Shown: in pieces, positions 18,464 to 28,586 of the stretch | Layout: the number at the start of each line of letters is the position of its first letter | Numbering within the stretch: the first letter of the stretch is position 1 | Source: Govania unica | GTDB lineage: Bacteria; Pseudomonadota; Alphaproteobacteria; Sphingomonadales; Govanellaceae | Direction of reading: 5' to 3' | Length of the DNA: 64,000 bases | NCBI RefSeq assembly: GCF_027920805.1 | Contig: NZ_JANWOI010000005.1 | Location: 97,129 to 161,128 of the forward strand | Translations under genes and position numbers: made by a program | The notes under the pieces: model-generated | Told to the model about the DNA's origin: nothing | Databases searched by the model: none | The model's input: only the letters and a program-made list of their open reading frames with translations

Positions 18464-19630
18464 ATGTTCACACGTACGGATCGCAGCCTTCTTGGCAATT
18501 GGTGGTGGACGGTGGATCGCGGGCTTTTGCTCGCGCTCACCATCCTTATCGGCTTCGGCATGCTTCTGACCTACGGCGCAAGCGTCGCGGTGGCGGAACG
18601 GCTTGGCCTTTCGTCCTTTCATTTCGCGGAACGTCAGCTTGGCTATCTGCTGTTGACGGTTTTGCTGATGTTCGGCATTTCGCTCGCCTCGCCGCGCACG
18701 GTGCGGCGGACGGCGGTGGCCTTGTTTCCGGTGGTGCTCGGTCTTGTGGTGCTCGCCGGGTTTTTCGGGCCTGAGATCAAGGGCTCCCGGCGCTGGTTGC
18801 CACTTGGCAGTTTTGCCTTGCAGCCCTCCGAATTTCTGAAGCCGCTGTTTATTGTCACCTGCGCCTGGATGTTTTCGGAACAGATGCGCAATCCGCAATT
18901 TCCGGGTCGCAAGATCGCCGCCGTCATTCTGCTGATGACGGTGACGGCGCTGGTGATGCAACCGGATATCGGCCAGACGGCGCTGATTGTGATTGTCTGG
19001 CTCGGTCTGTTTTTCCTCGCTGGTCTGCCGCTTCTGTGGCTTGTGGTGCTGGGCATCACCGGCGTTGTGGCCATGGGTGCGGCCTATATGTTCCTGCCTC
19101 ATGTGACCAGCCGCATCAATCGCTTCCTCGATCCCGCAAGCGGTGACACCTATCAGATCGACACCGCCTTGAACGCCTTCCGCAATGGTGGTCTGTTCGG
19201 GCGCGGTCCGGGCGAGGGACTGGTGAAACGCGTGTTGCCCGACGCCCATACGGATTTTATTTTCGCGGTGGCGGGTGAAGAATTCGGCGTTGTCGCCTGC
19301 CTTGGCCTGTTGCTGATTTTCGCCATCATTGTCATTCGCGGTCTTCTTAATCTTCTGAAGGAAAACGACCCCTTCGTCTATCTCGCGACCGCCGGTTTGT
19401 TGTTTCAGTTCGGCGTGCAGGCCTATATCAACATGGGCGTCAATCTCGCCGTCTTGCCATCCAAGGGCATGACCCTGCCGTTCGTCAGTTATGGCGGATC
19501 ATCCATGCTGGCGCTTGGCCTGACCATGGGCATGGTGTTGTCATTCAGCCGCCGTCAGCCGGTGATCGGCGCAAACCGTCCCATGCCGCGCACGATGCCC
19601 GCGCGCCGCCGTGAGGAGGGCGAACCATGA
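18464..19630 (+). CDS. ftsW: Septal peptidoglycan polymerase FtsW
   Basis: A 388-residue SEDS-family membrane glycosyltransferase with about ten helices. FFGPEIKGSRRWLPLG holds the conserved GARRW-like motif; PHVTSRINRFLDP, GEEFGVVACL and TLPFVSYGGSSMLALG near the C-terminus are family signatures. It polymerises lipid II at the septum together with FtsI. Starts three bases after murD and overlaps murG. Confidence 0.97.
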   Translation: MFTRTDRSLLGNWWWTVDRGLLLALTILIGFGMLLTYGASVAVAERLGLSSFHFAERQLGYLLLTVLLMFGISLASPRTVRRTAVALFPVVLGLVVLAGFFGPEIKGSRRWLPLGSFALQPSEFLKPLFIVTCAWMFSEQMRNPQFPGRKIAAVILLMTVTALVMQPDIGQTALIVIVWLGLFFLAGLPLLWLVVLGITGVVAMGAAYMFLPHVTSRINRFLDPASGDTYQIDTALNAFRNGGLFGRGPGEGLVKRVLPDAHTDFIFAVAGEEFGVVACLGLLLIFAIIVIRGLLNLLKENDPFVYLATAGLLFQFGVQAYINMGVNLAVLPSKGMTLPFVSYGGSSMLALGLTMGMVLSFSRRQPVIGANRPMPRTMPARRREEGEP

Positions 19631-20778
19631 AGCGCCGTCAGTTCACCATCGCGCTTGCCGCAGGCGGTACCGGCGGCCATGTGATCCCGGCTCAGGCCCT
19701 GGCGGCGGAACTGGCCCGGCGCGGTCATCGCCCAGTGCTGCTGACCGACCGTCGCGGTCTGCGCTATGCGCCTTTATTTCCGGATATCCCGGTGCATGAA
19801 GTGGCGAACGCTCCTGCGGGCAGCGGTCTTCTGACCCGTATCCGTTCGGGCCTGATGGCCATCGGCGGCAGTCTGCGGGCGGCACGTTTGCTGCGTGACA
19901 TCGACGCCTCGGCGGTGATCGGCTTTGGCGGCTATCCATCCTTGCCCTCGGGCTTCGGTGCATTTCTCGCAGGCGTGCCGTTAGCACTTCATGAACAGAA
20001 CGCGGTGTTCGGCGGCAGCAATCGCCTGCTTGCCCGGGTCGCTCAGTTCGTGGCGCTTTCGGCCCCTGATACACAGCGTCTGCCGCGCTGGATTTCCAAT
20101 CAGCATGTGACCGGCAATCCGGTGCGCCCGGCGGTAACCTTGCTGCGCGATCGCGATTATCCCACGCCCGAGGCCGATGGACCGTTGCGCATTCTGGTCA
20201 TCGGCGGCAGTCAGGGCGCGACCATTTTAAGCGATGTGGTGCCAGCGGCGATTTCCGCTTTGCCAAAAGCCATGTACGCCCGTCTCGCCATCATCCAGCA
20301 AGCCCGCGAAGAAGATCTCGACCGGGTGCGCAACGCCTATCAATCGCTCGGCATCGCCGCGGCGGTTTTGCCCTTCATCGACAATCTGCCGACCGAACTC
20401 GCCGAAGCGCATCTGATGATCGCACGCTCCGGCGCCTCCACCGTTAGCGAATTGAGCGCGGCCGGACGCCCGGCGATCCTCGTACCCTTCGCCGCCGCGA
20501 CCGATGACCATCAGACCGCGAACGCCGCGGAGCTGCGCGACGCGGGCGGAGCCTGGGTGATCGCACAAAAAGACTTCACCCCGGGGACGCTCGCCAAACT
20601 GCTGCAATCCCTGTTGCGGGAGCCTACACAACTGGTGACCGCCGCCGCCGCTGCGCGCGCCACCGGACGGCCGAACGCAGCCTCGGATATCGCCGATCTC
20701 ATTGAACGTATGATTCTCGCGCGCGGGCCGCTTGCCGCCCTACCGCTTCTAGACGAACAGAATAAGGACGCCGCATGA
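19627..20778 (+). CDS. murG: Lipid II synthase MurG (GlcNAc transferase)
   Basis: A 383-residue GT-B glycosyltransferase acting on lipid I at the inner face of the membrane. [19 protein letters not shown] is the N-terminal Gly-rich loop; [21 protein letters not shown] and VIGGSQGA mark the acceptor and linker regions; [25 protein letters not shown] binds UDP-GlcNAc. A C-terminal helix completes the protein. Overlaps ftsW and murC by four bases each. Confidence 0.98.
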   Translation: MKRRQFTIALAAGGTGGHVIPAQALAAELARRGHRPVLLTDRRGLRYAPLFPDIPVHEVANAPAGSGLLTRIRSGLMAIGGSLRAARLLRDIDASAVIGFGGYPSLPSGFGAFLAGVPLALHEQNAVFGGSNRLLARVAQFVALSAPDTQRLPRWISNQHVTGNPVRPAVTLLRDRDYPTPEADGPLRILVIGGSQGATILSDVVPAAISALPKAMYARLAIIQQAREEDLDRVRNAYQSLGIAAAVLPFIDNLPTELAEAHLMIARSGASTVSELSAAGRPAILVPFAAATDDHQTANAAELRDAGGAWVIAQKDFTPGTLAKLLQSLLREPTQLVTAAAAARATGRPNAASDIADLIERMILARGPLAALPLLDEQNKDAA

Positions 20779-22196
20779 CCAAATGGAACCCGCTCAATAT
20801 CGGCCGCATTCACTTCATCGGCATCGGCGGCATCGGCATGAGCGGCATCGCCGAAGTGATGCATAATCTCGGTTACGCAGTGCAGGGCAGCGATATCGGT
20901 GAAAATGCCAATGTGAAACGTCTGCGCGGTCTCGGTATACCGGTGGCCATTGGTCAGTCGGCCGAAAATGTCGCGGATGCCCGGGTCGTTGTTTATTCCT
21001 CGGCGGTCAAGGCCGACAATCCAGAAATGCAGGCTGCCCGCGCAGCCCTGAAACCCGTTGTGCGCCGGGCCGAGATGCTGGCTGAACTGATGCGCCTGAA
21101 GGCCTGCGTCTCGATCGCTGGTACCCACGGCAAAACCACCACCACGTCGATGGTCGCCTGCGTGCTTGATGCGGCGGAATATGATCCGACGGTGATCAAT
21201 GGCGGCATTGTCAATGCTTATGGCACCAACGCGCGTCTCGGCACCGGCGACTGGATGGTGGTCGAAGCGGATGAATCCGACGGGACCTTTGTCAAACTGC
21301 CTGCGACCATTGCGGTTGTGACCAATATCGATCCCGAGCATCTCGATTTCTATGGCGATTTTGAAACCGAAAAAGCCGCCTTCCTGCGCTTTGTGGAATC
21401 GGTGCCGTTCTATGGCTTCGCCGCCGTCTGCATTGATCATCCGGAAGTGCAGGCACTGATCGGCCGTGTTCATGATCGCAAGATTGTAACCTACGGCCTC
21501 AGCCCGCAAGCCGACGTGCGCGGCATCAATCTCAGTTTCGCCAATGGCAATGCCGAATATGACGTCGAAATCCGCGACCGTCAAAACGGCGAGACGCGGG
21601 TGATCGCGGGCGTGAAGCTGCCCATGCCCGGTACCCACAACGTGCAAAATTCGCTCGCCGCCATCGCCGTTGCTGCTGAACTTGGCATTTCCGATGATGT
21701 AGTGCGCAGTGCGCTCGCGGGCTTTGGCGGTGTCAAGCGGCGCTTCACCAAAGTGGGTGTGATTGATGGCGTCACCATCATCGATGATTACGGTCATCAT
21801 CCGGTGGAAATCGCCGCCGTTCTCAAGGCCGGACGTCAGGCCTACGACCAGCGCGTGATCGCCGTCGTGCAGCCGCATCGCTATTCGCGCCTGAACAGTC
21901 TGTTCGAAGAATTCTGCACCTGCTTCAACGATGCCGACACAGTGATCGTCGCCGATGTCTATGCGGCGGGAGAAGAACCGATCCCTGGCAGAGATCGCGA
22001 TGCCTTGGCGGAAGGGTTGCGCGCGCATGGTCATCGCCATGTGATCGCGCTCGATAATCAAGCCGATCTCGCGGTTCTGGTCGCGGCCGAAGCCGTGCCG
22101 GGCGACGTGGTGATCTGTCTTGGTGCAGGCAGCATTTCAGCCTGGGCCTATGACTTGCCCGAAGCCCTCGCCGGTTTGAAAAGCGGAGCCGCCTGA
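20775..22196 (+). CDS. murC: UDP-MurNAc:L-alanine ligase MurC
   Basis: A 473-residue Mur ligase. [17 protein letters not shown] is the N-terminal nucleotide-binding loop, [15 protein letters not shown] the P-loop, and EADESDGTF plus [14 protein letters not shown] are MurC-specific. It adds the first residue of the peptide stem. Its stop shares one base with the murB start (TGATG). Confidence 0.98.
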   Translation: MTKWNPLNIGRIHFIGIGGIGMSGIAEVMHNLGYAVQGSDIGENANVKRLRGLGIPVAIGQSAENVADARVVVYSSAVKADNPEMQAARAALKPVVRRAEMLAELMRLKACVSIAGTHGKTTTTSMVACVLDAAEYDPTVINGGIVNAYGTNARLGTGDWMVVEADESDGTFVKLPATIAVVTNIDPEHLDFYGDFETEKAAFLRFVESVPFYGFAAVCIDHPEVQALIGRVHDRKIVTYGLSPQADVRGINLSFANGNAEYDVEIRDRQNGETRVIAGVKLPMPGTHNVQNSLAAIAVAAELGISDDVVRSALAGFGGVKRRFTKVGVIDGVTIIDDYGHHPVEIAAVLKAGRQAYDQRVIAVVQPHRYSRLNSLFEEFCTCFNDADTVIVADVYAAGEEPIPGRDRDALAEGLRAHGHRHVIALDNQADLAVLVAAEAVPGDVVICLGAGSISAWAYDLPEALAGLKSGAA

Positions 22197-23146
22197 TGAC
22201 TACGCCGCAGCCCGCGCAGAAAATCCTTGATCGGCTGCCGCCTGTGCGTGGCCGCTATGACGCGGGCGCGTCCTTGGCGGAATATACCTGGTTCCGGGTT
22301 GGTGGTGCTGCGGATGTTTTGTTCCGTCCGGCGGATACGTCCGATCTCGTGGATTTTTTGCGCAATGTTCCGGTTGATCTGCCGCTCTCGGTGATCGGGC
22401 TCGGCTCCAACCTGCTGGTGCGGGACGGCGGCGTCGATGGCGTGGTTATTCGTCTCGGCAAGGCGTTCGGCCAGATGGAACGGGTGGGGCGTGTCATCCG
22501 TGCCGGTGGCGGCGCAAGCGATATCAGCGTTGCCTCGTTCGCCCGTGATGAAGGCCTCGGTGGTCTTGAATTTCTGCGCGGCATTCCCGGCACAATCGGC
22601 GGCGCGCTCCGTATGAACGCGGGTGCTTACGGGCATGAAGTGGCCGATGTGCTGGTGGCTGCCGAAGCGCTCGATCGTCACGGCAATCTCCATCGCCTGA
22701 CGCCGGACGAGATGGGTTTTTCCTATCGCAAGACCCGCGTCCCCGAAGACTGGATTTTTGTCAGCGGCGAATTTCGCGGCACGCCCGATGATCCCGCCGT
22801 CATCGCCGCCCGCATGGACCGCATCAACGAAGCGCGCGAGGAAAGCCAACCCTTACGCACCCGCACCGGCGGCAGCACGTTCAAGAACCCGACCTCGGCG
22901 GACGCGAAGGGCCGCCGCGCCTGGGAACTCGTCGACGAGGCAGGCTGTCGCGGCCATAAGGTCGGCGGCGCCGAAGTCTCGGCCAAACATTGCAATTTTC
23001 TGATCAACAGCGGCACAGCCACGGCAACCGATATCGAACGCCTGGGCGAGGATGTGCGCCGCCGCGTCAAGGACGTGACGGGTGTCTCCCTTGACTGGGA
23101 AATCCGCCGCATCGGACGCCGCCCTAAGGAAGGACCGAAGACATGA
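22196..23146 (+). CDS. murB: UDP-N-acetylenolpyruvoylglucosamine reductase MurB
   Basis: A 316-residue FAD enzyme that reduces enolpyruvyl-UDP-GlcNAc to UDP-MurNAc. TWFRVGGAADVLFRP, IGLGSNLLVRDGG and FLRGIPGTIGGALRMNAGAYG are the FAD-binding signatures; FSYRKTRVP places it in the type I-like branch; GGSTFKNP holds the catalytic Ser region. Located between murC and ddl, each junction overlapping. Confidence 0.97.
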   Translation: MTTPQPAQKILDRLPPVRGRYDAGASLAEYTWFRVGGAADVLFRPADTSDLVDFLRNVPVDLPLSVIGLGSNLLVRDGGVDGVVIRLGKAFGQMERVGRVIRAGGGASDISVASFARDEGLGGLEFLRGIPGTIGGALRMNAGAYGHEVADVLVAAEALDRHGNLHRLTPDEMGFSYRKTRVPEDWIFVSGEFRGTPDDPAVIAARMDRINEAREESQPLRTRTGGSTFKNPTSADAKGRRAWELVDEAGCRGHKVGGAEVSAKHCNFLINSGTATATDIERLGEDVRRRVKDVTGVSLDWEIRRIGRRPKEGPKT

Positions 23147-24063
23147 GCATATTGACCCGCGCCGGATGCCATGTGGCGGTTTTGATGGGCGGCTGGTCGG
23201 CCGAGCGCGAGGTCTCGCTTGTGTCCGGCGCAGCAGTGTCCAAGGCGCTGTCCGAAGCGGGTTACCGCGTCAGCGAAATCGACATGGAACGTGACATCGC
23301 CGCCCGTCTCGCCGCGCTCAAACCGGATGTGGTGTTCAACGCGCTGCATGGCCGCTGGGGTGAGGACGGAACCGTTCAGGGGCTGCTCGAAATCATGGGC
23401 ATTCCCTATACCCATTCGGGCGTCATGGCGTCGGCTGTGGCCATGGACAAACCGGCGGCCAAGCAATTGTTTCTCGATGCCGGAATCCCTTGCGCGCCGG
23501 GCGTGGTGGTGTCGCGCAGCGAGCTTGTGGCGCACGAGCCGATGCCGCGCCCCTATGTGGTCAAGCCCTTGAACGAAGGCTCAAGCGTCGGCGTCGTCAT
23601 CGTGCAGAAGGGCGACAACTGGACCGCCGATGTGGCGCGCTTCCCGACCGCCGAGCGGTTGCTGGTGGAGCAATATATTCCGGGCCGGGAAATTCAGGTC
23701 GCGGTCATGGACAACAAGGCGCTCGGCGCAATTGAGATCAAGCCGAAATCCGGGTTCTATGATTACGCCGCCAAATACACGGCCGGGCTCGCCGATCATC
23801 TGATGCCCGCGCCGTTGTCGGATGCGGCCCGCGCGCTTGTGCATGATTATGCCGAACGCGCCCATAAGGCGCTCGGCTGTCGCGGCGTGACGCGCTCCGA
23901 TTTCCGTTATGACGAAGCGAACGAGCGGTTTTATATCCTCGAAACCAACACCCAGCCCGGCATGACGCCGCTCTCGCTGGTGCCGGAAATTGCCGGTGAC
24001 AAAAATATATCCTTCACCGACCTGGTCTGCTGGCTGGTCGAAGACGCGGGAGTGGAACGATGA
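23143..24063 (+). CDS. ddl: D-alanine:D-alanine ligase
   Basis: A 306-residue ATP-grasp enzyme. VLMGGWSAEREVSL opens the N-terminal domain, NALHGRWGEDGTVQGLLE follows, and the ATP-grasp part shows VKPLNEGSSVGV and ETNTQPGMTPLSLVPE. It makes the dipeptide used by MurF. Length fits the short DdlB type normally found in dcw clusters. Overlaps murB and ftsQ by four bases. Confidence 0.97.
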   Translation: MSILTRAGCHVAVLMGGWSAEREVSLVSGAAVSKALSEAGYRVSEIDMERDIAARLAALKPDVVFNALHGRWGEDGTVQGLLEIMGIPYTHSGVMASAVAMDKPAAKQLFLDAGIPCAPGVVVSRSELVAHEPMPRPYVVKPLNEGSSVGVVIVQKGDNWTADVARFPTAERLLVEQYIPGREIQVAVMDNKALGAIEIKPKSGFYDYAAKYTAGLADHLMPAPLSDAARALVHDYAERAHKALGCRGVTRSDFRYDEANERFYILETNTQPGMTPLSLVPEIAGDKNISFTDLVCWLVEDAGVER

Positions 24064-25226
24064 GAGCTGATCGTGATCCGAACCGGCCTGAGGGCGCACG
24101 CGGTCCTGAACTGCGGGTGACGCCCGACGCGCGCCCAACGCAACCCCAGCGTCCTCAACCCCAGCGTCCTCAACCCCAGCGCCCGGATCAACTGCGTCAA
24201 GATCCGCAGCTTGCGCGATCTGCGGCCGATCCACGGGATGAGCCGCGCCTGTCTCCTCGCCCGGCGCAACCGCAATCGGCGCAACCGCGTCCTACAGCTC
24301 AGCGGCCGCGGCCGCAGGAGCCGCGGCCGCAGGAGCCGCAACTTTCACTCACGCGCGGGGATCGCGACGACGGCGAACCGCGCTATCGCCGGGGGGAACG
24401 GGAGATGCATACTCTGCGTCGCAGACGCAGGGTTTATGCATTCCGGAGGCTCATGCCACCAGTTCTTGTGTTCGTTCTTGGTCTGTTCTGCGCATTTCTC
24501 TGGAGTTCGGGGGCTGCAAGCTCTATCCTGAACGGCGTAACGCAATTCCTGCTCGATCAGTCGGTCAAAGCGGGGCTTGTGGTGGAAAATGTCAGCATTC
24601 AGGGGCGGGACAAGCTGAGCGAGGCCGAGTTGAGAGAAGCTTTGGGCATAACCAAGGGCACGCCGATCTTTGCGGTGGACCCCGAGGACGCGCGCGCGCG
24701 TGTTTCATCCGTCGGATGGGTGAAAACGGCGTCTGTGGCGCGTGAATTGCCCAACACCATTCGCGTGGTGATCGAAGAACGCACCCCCGCGGCTCTCTGG
24801 CAGCGCGACGGCGTCTTGACCCTGATCGACGCTGATGGCCATCCCATCACCTCGACCGACGTCGCGGGCTACAGCAATCTGCCGCAGGTCGTTGGCAAGG
24901 GGGCCGAATTCGCGGCTGCCGATCTCATGAAGGCGGTCAGGTCCGAACCTGAACTCGCGTCCCGCATCAAGGCGGCGGTACGGGTCGGGGAACGGCGCTG
25001 GGACATCGTTTTCAAAGGCGGCGTGCGCGCCCGGCTGCCGGAACAGGATCTGCCCGGAGCCTGGGTCCGTCTGGCCGAGCTTGAGCGCAAGCATCGTCTG
25101 CTCGAACGTGAAATTCATATCATCGACCTGCGTCAGCCCGACCGGCTGGTGCTGCGCCTGACCGAGCCTGAAGTGGCGCGCCGCAAGGAATCAAGCGACG
25201 CCAAACCGAAAGGAGCACGGGTCTAA
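24060..25226 (+). CDS. ftsQ: Cell division protein FtsQ with repeat-rich cytoplasmic tail
   Basis: A 388-residue bitopic division protein. The N-terminal cytoplasmic region (about 1-125) is Pro/Gln/Arg-rich and built partly from tandem pentapeptides (PQRPQ, three times; a second pair RPQEP). One membrane span follows (about 138-160, PPVLVFVLGLFCAFLWSS), then the POTRA domain (about 178-250, VENVSIQGRDKLSEAELREALG) and the FtsQ beta domain. FtsQ scaffolds FtsL-FtsB and regulates FtsWI. Cytoplasmic tails in this family are variable, but this one is long. The coding DNA of the tail contains 15-bp tandem repeats that could vary in number. Confidence 0.94.
   Translation: MRADRDPNRPEGARGPELRVTPDARPTQPQRPQPQRPQPQRPDQLRQDPQLARSAADPRDEPRLSPRPAQPQSAQPRPTAQRPRPQEPRPQEPQLSLTRGDRDDGEPRYRRGEREMHTLRRRRRVYAFRRLMPPVLVFVLGLFCAFLWSSGAASSILNGVTQFLLDQSVKAGLVVENVSIQGRDKLSEAELREALGITKGTPIFAVDPEDARARVSSVGWVKTASVARELPNTIRVVIEERTPAALWQRDGVLTLIDADGHPITSTDVAGYSNLPQVVGKGAEFAAADLMKAVRSEPELASRIKAAVRVGERRWDIVFKGGVRARLPEQDLPGAWVRLAELERKHRLLEREIHIIDLRQPDRLVLRLTEPEVARRKESSDAKPKGARV
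24141..24185 (+). repeat. 15-bp in-frame tandem repeat in ftsQ, three copies
   Basis: Units CAACCCCAGCGTCCT at 24141 and 24156 are identical; the third at 24171 differs in its last three bases. Each encodes five residues, so copy-number change keeps the frame and alters only the length of the disordered FtsQ tail. Confidence 0.9.
24306..24335 (+). repeat. Second 15-bp in-frame tandem repeat in ftsQ, two copies
   Basis: CCGCGGCCGCAGGAG occurs twice in direct succession, followed by a partial third (CCGC). It also lies in the disordered cytoplasmic part of FtsQ. Confidence 0.85.
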
Positions 25227-26465
25227 ATGGCCGTTGCCCGCGACAAATTCGTTGCCGCGCTGGACGTTGGAAGCTCCAAGGTCTGCTGCTTTATTGCGCG
25301 CCAAACGGATGAAGGCGGGGTCCGTGTCGTCGGCATCGGCCATCAGGTGTCCACCGGCCTCAAGGCCGGCGCCGTGGTCGATATGGAAGAAACCGAAACC
25401 TCGATCCGCACCGCTGTTGACGCCGCCGAACGCATGGCTGGCACACCCATTGACGAGGTTTACGTCAATCTGTCGCTGAGCAGCATTCAGTCCGAAGGGG
25501 TGTCGGTCGATGTGGCGGTCGAGGGTCATGAAATCGGCAACGCCGATATCCTTCATGTCCTTGACCGTGGCCGCGCGGCGTTTGACGCGCGCGGGCGGGA
25601 AATTGTCCATGCCCTGCCGGTGTCTTATGCCGTCGATCAGTCTTTCGGCGTGCGTGAACCGCGGGGCCTGATCGGGGAACGGCTGGGCGTTGAGATGCAT
25701 GTGGTGACGGCCCCGGCAAGCCCTATCCGCAATCTTGAGGCTTGCGTCGGACGCGGCCATTTGCGGGTCGCGGGATTTGTCGTGTCACCCTATGCCGCCG
25801 GTCTGTCGTCGCTCGTCGAAGATGAAAAGGATCTTGGTGTCGTGCTCGTGGATATGGGCGGCGGCACGACCTCGATCGCTGTGTTTATTGATGGGGCGAT
25901 GGCTTACACCTCGGTCATTCCGGTCGGTGGCAATCATGTGACCAATGACATCGCACGCGGGTTGTTGACGCCGGTGTCCCATGCCGAACGCATGAAGACG
26001 CTGTTCGGCAGCGCGCTCCCAAGCGCCTCCGATGATCGTGAAATTATTGATGTGCCGCAGGTCGGTGAACATGACGTCGACAGCATGAGCCGCATTCCGC
26101 GCTCCATGCTGACCGGCATCATTCGCCCGCGGCTTGAGGAAACTTTTGAACTCGTGCGCGATCGTCTGATCGAAAGCGGGTTCGACCGATTGGCGGGCCG
26201 CCGGGTTGTTCTGACCGGCGGCGCGTCACAGTTGCCGGGTACGCGCGATCTTGCGACCCGGGTGCTTGACAAGCGTGTGCGGGTTGGCCAACCGCTTACG
26301 GTGCATGGTTTGGCCGATGTAACCCAGGGACCGGCTTTTTCGACCTGCGCAGGGCTTCTGACCTATGCGGTCAGCGGTCCGGTGGAGGCGCAGGCGCGTC
26401 CGACGATGGCGGATCCCCGCAATCGTCTGGCGCGGGTGGGCCGCTGGCTACGAGAGAACTTCTGA
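25227..26465 (+). CDS. ftsA: Cell division protein FtsA
   Basis: A 412-residue actin-like protein that anchors FtsZ to the membrane. FVAALDVGSSKVCCFIA is the phosphate-1 loop; VDMGGGTTSIAVFIDG phosphate-2; VVLTGGASQLPG the adenosine motif. The C-terminal tail RLARVGRWLRENF is the amphipathic membrane-targeting helix. The ATG directly follows the ftsQ stop. Confidence 0.97.
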   Translation: MAVARDKFVAALDVGSSKVCCFIARQTDEGGVRVVGIGHQVSTGLKAGAVVDMEETETSIRTAVDAAERMAGTPIDEVYVNLSLSSIQSEGVSVDVAVEGHEIGNADILHVLDRGRAAFDARGREIVHALPVSYAVDQSFGVREPRGLIGERLGVEMHVVTAPASPIRNLEACVGRGHLRVAGFVVSPYAAGLSSLVEDEKDLGVVLVDMGGGTTSIAVFIDGAMAYTSVIPVGGNHVTNDIARGLLTPVSHAERMKTLFGSALPSASDDREIIDVPQVGEHDVDSMSRIPRSMLTGIIRPRLEETFELVRDRLIESGFDRLAGRRVVLTGGASQLPGTRDLATRVLDKRVRVGQPLTVHGLADVTQGPAFSTCAGLLTYAVSGPVEAQARPTMADPRNRLARVGRWLRENF

Positions 26466-26536
26466 AGGGCTGGGGGATGCCACTCTTTCGAAGTAAATGA
26501 CAACATGACCAAATTCTGTTGAATGGAGATCGCCAA

Positions 26537-28195
26537 ATGACCATCACCCTCAGCATGCCCGAGCTGACAGAGCTTCAGCCGCGTATCACAGTCATTGGCG
26601 TCGGCGGAGCCGGCGGCAATGGCGTCAACAACATGATCAAAGCCAATCTGCAAGGCGTCGAATTCGTCGTCGCCAACACGGACGCCCAGGCGCTCGCGCA
26701 TTCGCGCGCCGACAAGCGCATTCAGCTTGGCAATAAGCTGACGCAGGGCCTTGGTGCCGGTGCGCGCCCGGATGTTGGCCGTGCGGCAGCAGAAGAAAAC
26801 CTTGAAGAGGTTATGCAATATCTGACCGGCACCCATATGGTGTTCATCACCGCTGGCATGGGCGGCGGTACCGGTACCGGTGCGGCTCCGGTGATCGCGC
26901 GGGCGGCCCGTGAACTTGGTGTGCTGACGGTTGGCGTGGTGTCGAAGCCGTTTCAGTTCGAAGGCGGCAAGCGCATGCGCCTTGCTGAAGAAGGCATTGC
27001 CGAACTGCAAAAATATGTCGACACGCTGATCATTATTCCAAATCAGAATCTGTTCCGTGTCGCCAATGAAAAAACCACCTTCGCCGATGCCTTCGCCATG
27101 GCTGACGAAGTGCTGTATTCGGGCGTGCGCGGTATCACCGACCTTATGGTCATGCCGGGTCTCGTCAATCTCGATTTCGCCGACGTCCGCACGGTCATGA
27201 GCGAAATGGGCAAGGCGATGATGGGCACGGGCGAGGCCACCGGTGACAACCGCGCGCTTGAAGCTGCTGAAGCCGCCATCTCCAACCCGCTGCTGGACGA
27301 AGTGTCGATGAAGGGCGCAAAGGGCGTGCTCATCAACATCACCGGCGGTATGGATCTTACCCTTTACGAAGTCGACGAAGCCGCCAATCGCATTCGCAGC
27401 GAAGTCGATCCGGAAGCACATATTCTCGTCGGTTCGGCGCTCGATGACACGCTTAACGGCCGCATGCGTGTGTCCGTTGTCGCGACCGGCATCGATTCCG
27501 AAAACAGCGCCATCGTCCATCAGGTGGCGGCTCAAGCCGCCGCACAGGCAAGCGCGCGCAGCGGCCGTCCGGAATTGGTTGCCACCGCTCCGGCTGCGGC
27601 CCGTGATGGCTTCCCGGCGGCTCCGGTGGCCCCTGCGGCTTACGTGGACGCACCCATGGATGCCACCAACGCCGTCGATCTCAGCGCCAACGAGGCTTAT
27701 GCCACGGAAGCTTACGAGGATGATTACGCAGCTGAGGAAAACTACGAAGAAACACCACATGCCGACCCTGTTCTAAGCCAGCCCGCAGCCGCGCAATATG
27801 CTGATGACGAAGCGGATCATTATGACGATCAGGCGTATGATGACGCTCCGCAGCAAGCCTATGAAGAACAGAAGGAATCGCGGTCCTGGTTCGATCGTCT
27901 GACCGGCCGTGGCCGTCGCAATGAGCGGTCCCAGCAACAGGATGCCTATGAAGACGACCGCCGCGCGCCGGCACCGCAGTTGAGGGCGCCGCGTGCGGAA
28001 ATGACACGGATGGAACCCGCCCGCGCTGAACCCGCCCGCGTTGAGCCGCCCCGCGCGGAACCCGCGCGTGGCGAGCCGGCACAACCTGCCGCGCCAAGCC
28101 TCGGCCGGAACAATGCGGAAGATCGCCCGGCCCAACGCAATAAACTGGATGATCAACTCGAAATTCCGACGTTCCTGCGCCGTCAGGCCAACTGA
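26537..28195 (+). CDS. ftsZ: Cell division GTPase FtsZ
   Basis: A 552-residue tubulin homologue. The nucleotide-binding part begins [17 protein letters not shown]; the tubulin signature GGGTGTG is at 109-115; the globular core ends near residue 320. A long disordered Ala/Glu/Arg-rich linker (about 330-530, with alternating [19 protein letters not shown] units) leads to the conserved C-terminal peptide [10 protein letters not shown] that binds FtsA. Long linkers are usual in Alphaproteobacteria. The ATG at 26537 has GGAG eight bases upstream. The gap of 71 bp from ftsA is the only sizeable one since rsmH. Four terminators follow. Confidence 0.98.
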   Translation: MTITLSMPELTELQPRITVIGVGGAGGNGVNNMIKANLQGVEFVVANTDAQALAHSRADKRIQLGNKLTQGLGAGARPDVGRAAAEENLEEVMQYLTGTHMVFITAGMGGGTGTGAAPVIARAARELGVLTVGVVSKPFQFEGGKRMRLAEEGIAELQKYVDTLIIIPNQNLFRVANEKTTFADAFAMADEVLYSGVRGITDLMVMPGLVNLDFADVRTVMSEMGKAMMGTGEATGDNRALEAAEAAISNPLLDEVSMKGAKGVLINITGGMDLTLYEVDEAANRIRSEVDPEAHILVGSALDDTLNGRMRVSVVATGIDSENSAIVHQVAAQAAAQASARSGRPELVATAPAAARDGFPAAPVAPAAYVDAPMDATNAVDLSANEAYATEAYEDDYAAEENYEETPHADPVLSQPAAAQYADDEADHYDDQAYDDAPQQAYEEQKESRSWFDRLTGRGRRNERSQQQDAYEDDRRAPAPQLRAPRAEMTRMEPARAEPARVEPPRAEPARGEPAQPAAPSLGRNNAEDRPAQRNKLDDQLEIPTFLRRQAN

Positions 28196-28318
28196 GGTCG
28201 GCCCCAGATACCACGGCATGAAGGTGGTTGACATCACAGGCGATCTCCGCCGCCTTCACGCCGTTCGGTGACGCCTGGACTTGCTCCGGGCCTTTGGGTC
28301 CGATCAAGGTCCACCGTC

Positions 28319-28360
28319 AAAAGAAACGGCCCGAGCCATCCCGCTCGGGTCGTTTTTTTT
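28319..28360. terminator. Hairpin terminator 1 of 4 after ftsZ
   Basis: A-rich flank, stem CGGCCCGAG/CTCGGGTCG (28327-28335 with 28344-28352, one G-U pair), then eight T. With A residues on one side and T on the other it can work in both directions, ending ftsZ (+) and the XRE gene (-). Confidence 0.88.
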
Positions 28361-28377
28361 GACAATCAGACAAGCCC

Positions 28378-28419
28378 AAAAGAAACGGCCCGAGCCATCC
28401 CGCTTGGGTCGTTTTTTTT
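28378..28419. terminator. Hairpin terminator 2 of 4 after ftsZ
   Basis: Near-identical copy of the first, 59 bp further on; stem 28386-28394 with 28403-28411 (one C-to-T change in the right arm gives an extra G-U pair), then eight T. Confidence 0.88.
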
Positions 28420-28437
28420 GACAATCAGATAAAGCCC

Positions 28438-28477
28438 AAAAGAAACGGCCCGAGCCATCCCGCTCGGGTCGTTTTTT
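28438..28477. terminator. Hairpin terminator 3 of 4 after ftsZ
   Basis: Third copy, 60 bp after the second; stem 28446-28454 with 28463-28471, then six T. Confidence 0.88.
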
Positions 28478-28494
28478 GACATATCGGGCCGCCC

Positions 28495-28532
28495 AAAAGA
28501 AAACGACCCGAGTGATATCACTCAGGTCGTTC
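28495..28532. terminator. Hairpin terminator 4 of 4, diverged, nearest the XRE gene
   Basis: Same flanks and outer stem (ACGACC/GGTCGT), but the centre is the palindrome GAGTGATATCACTC, giving a longer stem with one mismatch. The A-run on its left becomes a T-run on the reverse strand, so it is best placed to end the XRE transcript. Confidence 0.75.
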
Positions 28533-28586
28533 TTGAGAGTTCGCTATCCATGATCATCGCGCACATGCTGTTGCGATGATGGATGC

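Larger units (their letters stand above)
28196..28586. other. Intergenic region between convergent ftsZ and XRE gene
   Basis: 391 bp without a gene. The first 120 bp show no feature I can identify; the remainder is the four-terminator array. The lpxC gene that follows ftsZ in many proteobacteria is absent here. Confidence 0.7.

Noticed and set aside
18083..19249. Antisense open frame of 388 codons over ftsW
   Set aside because: Arg/His/Gln-rich shadow of the ftsW frame, no domain, no ribosome site.
28319..28532. CRISPR array
   Set aside because: Repeat period is 57-60 bp but the 'spacers' are also near-identical and each unit is a hairpin with a T-run; no cas genes nearby.
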